A stretch of DNA of 64,000 nucleotides from Streptomyces sp. AM 2-1-1. Its GTDB lineage: Bacteria; Actinomycetota; Actinomycetes; Streptomycetales; Streptomycetaceae. Where the stretch lies: NCBI RefSeq assembly GCF_029167645.1, contig NZ_CP119147.1, positions 2,108,001-2,172,000 on the forward strand, given 5' to 3'. The notes under the pieces were generated by a model. That model did no database searches and had not been told where the DNA came from. It was given only the letters and a program-made list of their open reading frames with translations. The position numbers were made by a program, and so were the translations under genes. Numbering within the stretch: position 1 is the stretch's first letter; each line of letters starts with the position of its first letter. Below, in pieces: positions 18,251-25,271 of the stretch.

Positions 18251-19681
18251 ATGCGCCGTTCCAAAATCGTCTGCACCCTCGGTCCCGCCGTCGACTCCCA
18301 CGAGCAGCTGGTCGCTCTGATCGAGGCCGGCATGAGCGTGGCCCGCTTCAACTTCAGCCACGGCACCCACGAAGAGCACCAGGGCCGGTACGACCGTGTC
18401 CGCAAGGCTGCCGCCGAGACCGGGCGGGCGGTGGGTGTGCTCGCCGACCTCCAGGGCCCGAAGATCCGCCTGGCCAAGTTCGCCGAAGGCCCCGTCGAGC
18501 TGGTCCGCGGTGACGAGTTCACCATCACCTCGGAGGACGTCCCCGGCGACAAGTCGATCTGCGGCACGACCTACAAGGGTCTGCCCGGCGACGTCGTCAA
18601 GGGCGACCCGATCCTCATCAACGACGGCAACGTCGAGCTGAAGGTCGTCTCGGTCGAGGGCCCCCGGGTCAGGACCATCGTCATCGAGGGCGGTGTCATC
18701 TCCGACCACAAGGGCATCAACCTGCCCGGCGCGGCGGTCAACGTCCCCGCGCTGTCGGAGAAGGACGTGGACGACCTCCGGTTCGCCCTGCGGATGGGCT
18801 GCGACCTGGTCGCCCTCTCCTTCGTCCGGGACGCCGAGGACGTCAAGGACGTCCACAAGGTGATGAACGAGGAGGGCCGGCGGGTCCCCGTCATCGCCAA
18901 GGTGGAGAAGCCGCAGGCGGTCGAGCACATGGAGGGCGTCGTCATGGCGTTCGACGGTGTGATGGTGGCCCGTGGTGACCTCGCCGTCGAATACCCGCTG
19001 GAGAAGGTCCCGATGGTGCAGAAGCGCCTGGTGGAGCTCTGCCGGCGCAACGCCAAGCCGGTGATCGTGGCGACCCAGATGATGGAGTCGATGATCACCA
19101 ACTCCCGTCCGACCCGCGCCGAGGCGTCCGACGTCGCGAACGCGATCCTGGACGGTGCGGACGCGGTCATGCTGTCCGCCGAGTCCTCGGTCGGCGCGTA
19201 CCCGATCGAGACGGTCAAGACGATGGCGAAGATCGTCGTCGCCGCCGAGGAGGAGCTCCTCTCCAAGGGCCTCCAGCCGCTCGTCCCGGGCAAGAAGCCG
19301 CGCACCCAGGGCGGAGCGGTCGCCCGCGCCGCCGCCGAGATCGCCGACTTCCTGGACGGCAAGGCGCTGGTCGCCTTCACCCAGTCGGGTGACACCGCCC
19401 GCCGCCTGTCCCGCTACCGCGCGGCGCAGCCGGTGCTGGCGTTCACCACGGACGAGTCGACCCGCAACCAGCTCGCGCTGAGCTGGGGCGTCGAGGCCCA
19501 CGTCGTGCCGCACGTGGAGACCACCGACGCGATGGTCGACATGGTCGACCAGGAGCTGCTGAAGCTCGGCCGCTACAACGAGGGCGACACGATGATCATC
19601 ACCGCCGGTTCGCCCCCCGGCGTCCCCGGCACCACCAACATGGTCCGCGTCCACCACGTGGGCAGCGTCGGGCGCGCCTGA
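18251..19681 (+). CDS. pyk: Pyruvate kinase
   Basis: A 476-residue enzyme making pyruvate and ATP from phosphoenolpyruvate. It begins MRRSKIVCTLGPAVDS with the substrate/K+ loop, then NFSHGTHEEH. The signature IAKVEKPQAVEHM contains the catalytic Lys, followed by VMVARGDLAVEYP and PVIVATQMMESMI. The B domain and a C-terminal regulatory domain (TQSGDTARRLSRYR) complete a standard four-domain protein. I chose the ATG at 18251 rather than the one nine codons upstream because the family N-terminus begins there. The gene follows ackA but seems to have its own promoter. Confidence 0.95.
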   Translation: MRRSKIVCTLGPAVDSHEQLVALIEAGMSVARFNFSHGTHEEHQGRYDRVRKAAAETGRAVGVLADLQGPKIRLAKFAEGPVELVRGDEFTITSEDVPGDKSICGTTYKGLPGDVVKGDPILINDGNVELKVVSVEGPRVRTIVIEGGVISDHKGINLPGAAVNVPALSEKDVDDLRFALRMGCDLVALSFVRDAEDVKDVHKVMNEEGRRVPVIAKVEKPQAVEHMEGVVMAFDGVMVARGDLAVEYPLEKVPMVQKRLVELCRRNAKPVIVATQMMESMITNSRPTRAEASDVANAILDGADAVMLSAESSVGAYPIETVKTMAKIVVAAEEELLSKGLQPLVPGKKPRTQGGAVARAAAEIADFLDGKALVAFTQSGDTARRLSRYRAAQPVLAFTTDESTRNQLALSWGVEAHVVPHVETTDAMVDMVDQELLKLGRYNEGDTMIITAGSPPGVPGTTNMVRVHHVGSVGRA

Positions 19682-19703
19682 CGCGCACGCCACCGGAACG
19701 ACG

Positions 19704-19757
19704 ACGGCCGCGGGCCGCACCCTCTCGGCGGGAGCCGGGGGTGCGGCCCGCGGCCGT
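19704..19757 (+). terminator. Terminator of pyk
   Basis: A perfect 18-bp inverted repeat (arms 19704-19721 and 19740-19757, ACGGCCGCGGGCCGCACC and its complement) lies 22 bp after the pyk stop. Confidence 0.8.
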
Positions 19758-19794
19758 ACTCCCTCCCCCGGTACGCCGTACGGCCCCGGACGCG

Positions 19795-19837
19795 CCCGTG
19801 GCCCGCGACCCTGATCAACAGGGGTGCGGGCCACGGG
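19795..19837 (-). terminator. Terminator facing the secreted-protein gene
   Basis: Arms CCCGTGGCCCGC (19795-19806) and GCGGGCCACGGG (19826-19837) form a 12-bp stem, 43 bp past the stop of the minus-strand gene at 19880. With the pyk hairpin it makes a back-to-back pair between convergent genes. Confidence 0.7.
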
Positions 19838-19879
19838 TGTGGTGCGGCTCCCGGACCGGTCCGGGGGTGGGGCGGCGGA

Positions 19880-21256
19880 TCAGCCCGCGTTCCTGGTCAG
19901 GTAGTTGTGCAGACCGGGCACCTTGAGCGTGCCGCCGAACTGGCCGGCCTGGGTGACCTTGACGTCGGTGAAGAACGCGAAGGGCACGTTGATCGGCGGC
20001 GGTGAGGTGGGGCTGAAGGTGATCGGGATGATGCCGAAGAGGTTGCCCTTCAGCTCCTGCGTGTACATCGTCACCGTGTCACCGTCGATGGTGGACGTGG
20101 AACCGTCGCGCGCCTCCACGTGCAGGGTGGTGCCGTCCGGGCCCACCGCCATCTGGTGGAGGTCCTTGATGCCCACGGAGTCGGCGGTGAACTTCAGCAC
20201 CTTCTTGATGCTGCCGTCCGCCGTCCTCACCTCCACGATGCCCGCGTAGTCGAGGCCCGTGAGGGTGAGCAGCGAGGACTCCAGGATCCACGGGTCGGTC
20301 GGCAGCAGGGGCAGGTTCTGCTCCAGCTCCGCCGCCGCGAGGGCCTCCGGGTCGGCGGTCGGACACGGGAACGGCTGCTTGGCGCCGTCCGGGACGTCCT
20401 CGTCCTTCTTCACGTCGAGGCCCTTGACGTCCTCGTCCAGTTCCTCGACCGTCTGCCCGGCCTCGGCCGCCGCCGCGCGGATCTCCTCGGCGGTCTTCTC
20501 AGCTGCCTTTTCGGCTGCCTTTTGGGCCTTCGTGTCGTCCGCGGTGGTGGATCCGGCGTCCGGCGTGGTGTCCGTGGAACCGCCCGCGGTCGCCGCGGCC
20601 GGCTCGCCCGTACCGGTACCGGTGGTCTTGTCGGCGGCCGGAGCCTCGGTGGGGGCCGGGGCCCCGGTGGTGGCGCTCGGGGACGGGGTCGCCCTGTCGG
20701 GGTCCAGGCCCTCGAAGAAGTCCGTGATCGCGTCGCCGACACCGAGCGGGTCGAGCGGGTCGGTGGTCTCCGACGCGGTCGGCGTGGGTTCGGCGGCGGA
20801 CTTCGCTTCGGCGGCGGCGTCCGGTACGGCGGCCGCCCCGTCCGTCGGGGAGCCGGCGGCGGGCGCGGCCGAGGTGGCCGAGGGGGACGGGGTGGTGGTC
20901 GGCGTGCCGCCGGCGTCCTCGTCCGTCTCCGGCGAGGCCGAGGGGGAAGCGGAGGCCGAGGGGGACGGCGACGCGGAGGTCGTCGGCTCCGGCGACTCGC
21001 TCGGCTCGTCGGACCGGGTGACGCACGGTCCGGGCGCGTACGGGATGTCCGACGCGTCGTCCGCCATGGCGAGCTTGGGCGTGAGGCTCATGCCCATGAA
21101 GACCGCCGTCGGCATCGCGGCGAGCGCGAAGGCCTTCTTGCCGGACGGCAGGTTGAGCTTCGTCAGCAGCGACTTGCGGGGGGCGGCGTGGCGCGGCCCT
21201 CTCCGCTCACGGGCGGCGTCGCCCGCGAAGACGTCGGAGTACCCGTCCTCACGCAC
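19880..21256 (-). CDS. Secreted or membrane-anchored Ser/Pro/Ala-rich protein of the DUF6230/DUF6114 cassette
   Basis: A 458-residue protein of unknown function. After a basic N-terminus (about 40 residues) comes a hydrophobic stretch, FALAAMPTAVFMGMSL, probably a signal or anchor. Residues about 70-280 are low-complexity Ser/Pro/Glu then Ala/Thr/Gly, followed by an acidic helix rich in Ala, Glu and Lys. The C-terminal about 170 residues look folded, with beta-strand-like segments (HQMAVGPDGTTLHVEA, DTVTMYTQELKGNLFGI). The GTG start (21254-21256) has GGGAGG upstream and overlaps the DUF6114 stop by 8 nt, so it is the last gene of the three-gene cassette. Its place suggests a cell-surface partner of DUF6230 and DUF6114. 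Confidence 0.7.
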   Translation of the reverse strand: MREDGYSDVFAGDAARERRGPRHAAPRKSLLTKLNLPSGKKAFALAAMPTAVFMGMSLTPKLAMADDASDIPYAPGPCVTRSDEPSESPEPTTSASPSPSASASPSASPETDEDAGGTPTTTPSPSATSAAPAAGSPTDGAAAVPDAAAEAKSAAEPTPTASETTDPLDPLGVGDAITDFFEGLDPDRATPSPSATTGAPAPTEAPAADKTTGTGTGEPAAATAGGSTDTTPDAGSTTADDTKAQKAAEKAAEKTAEEIRAAAAEAGQTVEELDEDVKGLDVKKDEDVPDGAKQPFPCPTADPEALAAAELEQNLPLLPTDPWILESSLLTLTGLDYAGIVEVRTADGSIKKVLKFTADSVGIKDLHQMAVGPDGTTLHVEARDGSTSTIDGDTVTMYTQELKGNLFGIIPITFSPTSPPPINVPFAFFTDVKVTQAGQFGGTLKVPGLHNYLTRNAG

Positions 21257-21857
21257 GGGGCCTCCCGCCGTCCGCGTCCGCCGCCGTGTCGTACGGGGCC
21301 GGCTGCCGGCCGGGGTAGGCGGCGGCGCCGTGGAGCCCGGTGATGAGCGGTCCGTTCGCGAAGGCCGCCTTCTCGGTGCCGTAAGACACCGGGGCGGACT
21401 GGTCCTGAGCGGACTCGTCGAAACCGGCCTGTCCCTCGGCGCTCTCGATGTCTTCCACCGGTCGTCCAGGGGCCCACGAGACGGCGAGCGCGCCACCCAG
21501 CATCGCGCAGATGAAGCCAATCAGGAACCCGCCGAAATTGGCGATGGGCAGGGAGATCAGGGCAAGCAGGATGGCCGCTACACCCGCGAACACACGGACG
21601 ATGTGGTGGAACCACATCGTCAGGCCCAGCGTGACGAGCAGGACTCCGATGATCAGCGAACCGGCGCCGGCCGTGGTGGACATCGCCAGCGTGACGTTGC
21701 CGAGCTGCATGTTGGCGTACGGGAAGTAGGCGATGGGTATACCGCCCACCATGGTGAACAGGCCTGCCCAGAAGGGCCTGTTACCCCGCCAGGTACGGAA
21801 TCCCCGCCGGAAGACGGTGAGGTAGTGCTCGTTCTGCCCTGTGGATTCGGGGCTCAT
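21249..21857 (-). CDS. DUF6114 domain integral membrane protein
   Basis: A 202-residue protein of unknown function. Four hydrophobic segments fill residues about 25-150 (PFWAGLFTMVGGIPIAYFP, AGAGSLIIGVLLVTLGLTM, VFAGVAAILLALISLPIAN, FGGFLIGFICAMLGGALAV). They are followed by a soluble acidic tail that is partly Ala/Tyr/Pro-rich. The pattern matches DUF6114, found almost only in Streptomyces and close relatives beside DUF6230. The ATG lies 94 bp downstream of the DUF6230 stop, after a strong hairpin. Function not known; a small membrane module for an exported partner is an inference. Confidence 0.85.
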   Translation of the reverse strand: MSPESTGQNEHYLTVFRRGFRTWRGNRPFWAGLFTMVGGIPIAYFPYANMQLGNVTLAMSTTAGAGSLIIGVLLVTLGLTMWFHHIVRVFAGVAAILLALISLPIANFGGFLIGFICAMLGGALAVSWAPGRPVEDIESAEGQAGFDESAQDQSAPVSYGTEKAAFANGPLITGLHGAAAYPGRQPAPYDTAADADGGRPRA

Positions 21858-21903
21858 GGAAAACAGCTCCCTGGAACCGGTACTGCTGTGAGAAAGGGAG
21901 GGT

Positions 21904-21940
21904 GGGCGGCCGGGCCCTCTCTCGAGGGTCCCGGCCGCCC
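21904..21940 (-). terminator. Intra-operon hairpin between DUF6230 and DUF6114 genes
   Basis: Arms GGGCGGCCGGG (21904-21914) and CCCGGCCGCCC (21930-21940) make an 11-bp stem, and the loop contains a further CCCTC/GAGGG pair. It begins 12 bp after the DUF6230 stop. It probably works as a partial terminator or mRNA 3'-end stabiliser, giving more DUF6230 than downstream product. Confidence 0.65.
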
Positions 21941-21951
21941 GAGCGCGATGA

Positions 21952-22578
21952 CTACTCGCACTCCTTCGCGTCGTGGTTAAGGCGCAGGCTCAGGTTGCTC
22001 AGCTTGAAGGTGCCGGCCGTGGTGGCCCAGGCCCTCTGCGAGACGTTGGTCAGTGTCGCTGTCCTGGAGCGCTGGGCGAAGCCGTAAGCGTTGGCCCCCG
22101 TGGTCTTCGGCTGGATACCGAACTTGGTCTCCTTGCCGAGGTCGCCCGCCGCGACGCCGATGTCGATGTCCTCGAAGTAGGCGTCGGCGTCCAGCTGGGA
22201 GACGTCCAGGTACAGGCGCTCCGCCACGACAGGCTTGTCCTTGACGGTGCCGGCCGTCAGCTTCAGCGTCCACGTGCCGAGACCCGGGATCGGCGTCACG
22301 ACCGACTGGCACATGTTGGTGATCTCGGCGCGGCTGAAGCCGGAGACCGCGACCGGGTGGTTTCCGGCGCCACCCGTGGCGACATTGCCGTACTGGACGA
22401 AGTCATCGCCCTCGAGCTGGTCGGCGGTGACCTTGAAGTCCTGCCCCGAGATGCTGAACGACGCGGCCAGCGCGCCCTGCGCGAGGCCGACACCCACCGC
22501 CGCTGTCGCGACGACGCTCGGCACCATGACCAGGGCGAAGCGCTTCCATCTGGTTCCACCACGGATCTGGGAACTCAT
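21952..22578 (-). CDS. DUF6230 family exported protein
   Basis: A 208-residue protein of unknown function, typical of streptomycetes (older annotations call it cholesterol esterase without support). An N-terminal segment (KRFALVMVPSVVATAAVGVGLAQGALA) acts as signal peptide or anchor with a likely cut after ALA. The remainder is predicted soluble and beta-rich (FSISGQDFKVTADQL, LYLDVSQLDADAYFEDIDIG), with two Cys near residues 115 and 207. AAGGAGG sits just upstream of the ATG, one of the strongest ribosome binding sites in the window, consistent with an abundant protein. It heads the DUF6230–DUF6114–secreted-protein cassette. Confidence 0.85.
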   Translation of the reverse strand: MSSQIRGGTRWKRFALVMVPSVVATAAVGVGLAQGALAASFSISGQDFKVTADQLEGDDFVQYGNVATGGAGNHPVAVSGFSRAEITNMCQSVVTPIPGLGTWTLKLTAGTVKDKPVVAERLYLDVSQLDADAYFEDIDIGVAAGDLGKETKFGIQPKTTGANAYGFAQRSRTATLTNVSQRAWATTAGTFKLSNLSLRLNHDAKECE

Positions 22579-22926
22579 ACTTTTCCTCCTTCTCGGACGT
22601 ACATCTCCGGCCGGGCCGTTGCCCGTCCCGGGATGGGAGAAGTGCTACGTCCTCGGGAAGGGGAGCGCCTGCCGCGGAGGCGAGTACCGCATCCGATGCA
22701 CCGGCGATCACCCCCGAGCGACAAACCACTGACCGCGCGGTGCGCGCAGCCGGTCGGACAGGCCCCACCCTCGGGCGGGAACCCCCCTGTCCGGAGCCGG
22801 CGCGTGTTCCGCCGGCCCGCCCGGTGGGGACCAACTGCCCCCGGCGCCGACTGGCGGTCGAGCTGGCGGGTATTGGACCGAGCGTGGCCGATCGTGGTGC
22901 ATTCGGGGCCGGTGCACAAGGGGTGT

Positions 22927-22944
22927 CGTTACTCGCTAGTAACG
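22927..22944. promoter_or_regulatory. Inverted repeat CGTTACT-N4-AGTAACG
   Basis: Perfect 7-bp arms (22927-22933 and 22938-22944) around CGCT. A regulator operator is likely because the AT-containing arms are rare in this background and a related site lies 130 bp away. Confidence 0.5.
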
Positions 22945-23059
22945 GGCCGATAACCGACCCGCGACACGGCGATACCCCCCGGCCACGCACGGTGGCACGA
23001 AAGGGGCATCGAAAACGGGGGAAAAGACCGCACAAACGGGCAGACGACCCGAGATGATT

Positions 23060-23074
23060 TACTGCCAGTAACAG
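23060..23074. promoter_or_regulatory. Inverted repeat TTACT-N3-AGTAA
   Basis: Within TTTACTGCCAGTAAC, arms TTACT and AGTAA flank GCC. It has the same half-sites as the repeat at 22927-22944 but with a spacer one base shorter. Confidence 0.45.
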
Positions 23075-23229
23075 CGGTTCTCCGGGTCAAGATTTGGCAA
23101 AGCGGGGGCTCGGAAAGGCCCGAGTTGTCGCCCGGACGCGAAAACGGCCGCACCGCCCGTCGGGCGGCACGACCGTCTTGTCACATCAGGACAAGGCACG
23201 CCGGAACGCGGCGCACCGGACGGGGCGGG

Positions 23230-24201
23230 TCAGAACAGCACCCGCGCCAGGGCCGCGCGGGCCGCGCCGACCCGGGGGTCCTCCGGGCCGATGACCTCGA
23301 AGAGTTCGAGCAGCCGCACCCGTACGGCGTCGCGGTCGTCACCGAAGGTGCGGCGGACCGTCTCCACGAGCCGCCCGAAGGCGTCCTCCACGTGTCCTCC
23401 GACGAGGTCGAGGTCGGCGGCGTCGATCTGGGCGGCGGCGTCCGCCGGATCGGCGGCGGCCTTCTCGCGGACCTCCTGCGGGTTCATCTTCTGCACCCGG
23501 GCCAGGAGTTCGGCCTGCGCGAGCCCCAGCTTGGCTTCCGGGTTGCCCGGGTCGTCGGAGAGGACGTTGCGGTACGCCTGCGCCGCGCCGGGGAAGTCGT
23601 TGGCGTCCAGCGCCCGCGAGGCTGCCTCGAGCAAGGCGTCGTACGGTCCGGCCGGAAGGTCGGCCGGGGCCGCGTCGGCGCCCTCCGCGTCCGGGTCGAC
23701 CGCGATCCCGGTGAGGCCGAAGCGTTCCTCACCGACCTGGATGAGCTGGTCCAGGGTCTCGCGGATCTGGGCCTCGGGCGCCGCGCCCTGGAAGAGCGGG
23801 AGGGCCTGGCCCGCGACGACGGCGAAGACCGCCGGGATGCCCTGGATGCCGAACTGCTGCATCAGCATCTGGTTGGCGTCGACGTCGACCTTCGCGAGCA
23901 GGAAGCGGCCGTTGTAGGCGACGGCGAGGCGCTCCAGAAGGGGGCCGAGCTGCTTGCACGGCTCACACCACTCGGCCCAGAAGTCGATGACGACGGGTAC
24001 TTCGGCGGAGCGCTGGAGGACGTCGCGCTCGAATCCTGCTTCGTCGACGTCGATCACCAGGGCGGACGGGGCGACGGCGCCGGTGCCCCCCTTGCGGGCG
24101 GCCTCGGCACGGGCCTGCTCCGCCTTCACCTTGGCCTCACCGGCCGCCTTGACGGCGGCGAGGTCGACGACGCCGCTCATGGACATGTTCCTAGGCTGCA
24201 T
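23230..24201 (-). CDS. Thioredoxin-domain TPR protein (YbbN/CnoX-like)
   Basis: A 323-residue fusion of a thioredoxin domain and TPR-like helices, the architecture of YbbN/CnoX, which holds folding clients and passes them to chaperones. The active-site motif is WAEWCEPCKQ, so both redox cysteines are kept, and GIQGIPAVFAV gives the cis-Pro loop. The helical half contains LDANDFPGAAQAYRNVLSDDPGNPEAKLGLAQAEL and a further TPR pair before the C-terminus RVLF. The ATG at 24199-24201 gives MQPRNMSMSG; internal ATGs at 24186 and 24180 are possible starts. It is transcribed alone, divergent from a TetR regulator. Confidence 0.88.
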   Translation of the reverse strand: MQPRNMSMSGVVDLAAVKAAGEAKVKAEQARAEAARKGGTGAVAPSALVIDVDEAGFERDVLQRSAEVPVVIDFWAEWCEPCKQLGPLLERLAVAYNGRFLLAKVDVDANQMLMQQFGIQGIPAVFAVVAGQALPLFQGAAPEAQIRETLDQLIQVGEERFGLTGIAVDPDAEGADAAPADLPAGPYDALLEAASRALDANDFPGAAQAYRNVLSDDPGNPEAKLGLAQAELLARVQKMNPQEVREKAAADPADAAAQIDAADLDLVGGHVEDAFGRLVETVRRTFGDDRDAVRVRLLELFEVIGPEDPRVGAARAALARVLF

Positions 24202-24454
24202 GCGTACATCCTCCCCCCTGTGCCCGTCGTTCCGGAAAGCGATCGGTCGAGTGATCGCTCGGCCGGGTCCCACCGCAGCCCCGGCCGGTGTGCGGGGCTG
24301 ACGGACGGACACGGCCCGGAGGGCCGGAACCCCCCGGTCGCGGCGCCGGTTTCCCACCCGGCGCCGCTCGGTCGGCACCGGATCCCCATCCGGCGCCCCC
24401 ACGTGGCTGTCGCTCGTTCGTGGCGCGGCCCGACGGGCCGCTGCCCGGGAGTCC

Positions 24455-24477
24455 TTACGCTACGACCCGTAGCGTAA
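24455..24477. promoter_or_regulatory. Palindrome TTACGCTACG-N3-CGTAGCGTAA
   Basis: Perfect 10-bp arms (24455-24464 and 24468-24477) separated by ACC. The size and symmetry are typical of a TetR-family operator. It lies about 95 bp before the tetR gene and 254 bp before the divergent thioredoxin-TPR gene. Confidence 0.6.
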
Positions 24478-24550
24478 CTGGCGAGCAGCCCTCCTGAACA
24501 GGAGGTCCCGGTGATCTGTCTCACCCGCACCAGGAGCGGACCCCCGTATC

Positions 24551-24566
24551 TACTCGCGGGTAAGGT
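24551..24566 (+). promoter_or_regulatory. tetR -10 box overlapping a short imperfect palindrome
   Basis: TAAGGT at 24561-24566 ends 6 nt before the ATG at 24573, so the mRNA should be leaderless. The overlapping TACTCGCGGGTA (24551-24562) is an inverted repeat with one mismatched pair and could be an autoregulatory site. Confidence 0.45.
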
Positions 24567-24572
24567 CGCTCC

Positions 24573-25202
24573 ATGCCGAGCCGCAGCGACCCCCCGTCCG
24601 CCCGTCCCGGACGCCCCCGCAGCCTCGACGCCGACGCCGCGATCCTGGAGGCGACCCGCGCCCTGCTCGTCGATCTCGGCTGGTCGAAGCTGACGATGGG
24701 GGACGTGGCGACGCGTGCCGGGGTCGCCAAGACGACCCTCTACCGGCGGTGGGCCGGCAAGAACGAGCTGGTCGTGGACGCCGTCGCGGTCCTCTTCGAC
24801 GAGCTCGAACTCCCCGACCTCGGCAGTCTCGCCGCCGACGTGCAGGGCGTGGTGCTCCAGTTCGCGCGGTTGCTGGAGCGGCCGGAGACCCGCACGGCGC
24901 TGATGGCGGTGGTCGCGGAATCGACGCGCGACCCGGCCCTGCGCACCCGCATCCAGGACTCGATCGTGAACCGTCAGAAGCGGCTGGTGATCGTGGGCCG
25001 GCAGCGGGCGCAGCAGCGCGGAGAGCTGCCGCCCGAGACGGACGGCCGGGCGGCCGCGCTCGCGGCCGACCTGATCTTCGACGTGATCGCCGGCGCCGTG
25101 GTGCACCGCACCCTCGTCAGCGCCGAGCCCGTCGACGCCGACTGGGCCCGGCGCTTCACCGTCCTGCTCCTGTCCGGACTGGGCGCGAGCGCGGCGGCGT
25201 AG
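24573..25202 (+). CDS. TetR family transcriptional regulator
   Basis: A 209-residue repressor. Residues about 15-60 form the TetR DNA-binding domain: ILEATRALLVDLGWSKLTMGDVATRAGVAKTTLYRRWAGKNELV includes the recognition helix. The C-terminal all-helical domain (from about residue 80) belongs to the TetR_C_16/33-like group and binds an unknown ligand. The start codon is the predicted first base of the mRNA. It converges on icmA and is divergent from the thioredoxin-TPR gene, with a large palindrome in between, so its own promoter and the thioredoxin-TPR promoter are the simplest targets. Confidence 0.9.
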   Translation: MPSRSDPPSARPGRPRSLDADAAILEATRALLVDLGWSKLTMGDVATRAGVAKTTLYRRWAGKNELVVDAVAVLFDELELPDLGSLAADVQGVVLQFARLLERPETRTALMAVVAESTRDPALRTRIQDSIVNRQKRLVIVGRQRAQQRGELPPETDGRAAALAADLIFDVIAGAVVHRTLVSAEPVDADWARRFTVLLLSGLGASAAA

Positions 25203-25271
25203 CGACGGCGGATCCCGGATGGGCGGACCGCGTCCGGCATGCGGCCCGGCGGCTCGGCACCCCGGCCGCGC

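Larger units (their letters stand above)
22579..23229. other. 651-bp non-coding region upstream of the DUF6230 gene
   Basis: No open frame here looks coding. The region holds the ribosome binding site of the DUF6230 gene and two TTACT…AGTAA inverted repeats at about 22927-22944 and 23060-23074. It is the longest gap without a gene or gene remnant in the window and may carry a long leader. Confidence 0.5.
24202..24572. other. 371-bp divergent region between thioredoxin-TPR and tetR genes
   Basis: It contains three inverted repeats: AGCGATC/GATCGCT at 24238-24259, a 10-bp-arm repeat at 24455-24477, and an imperfect one overlapping the tetR -10 at 24551-24562. No gene is apparent. Confidence 0.5.
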
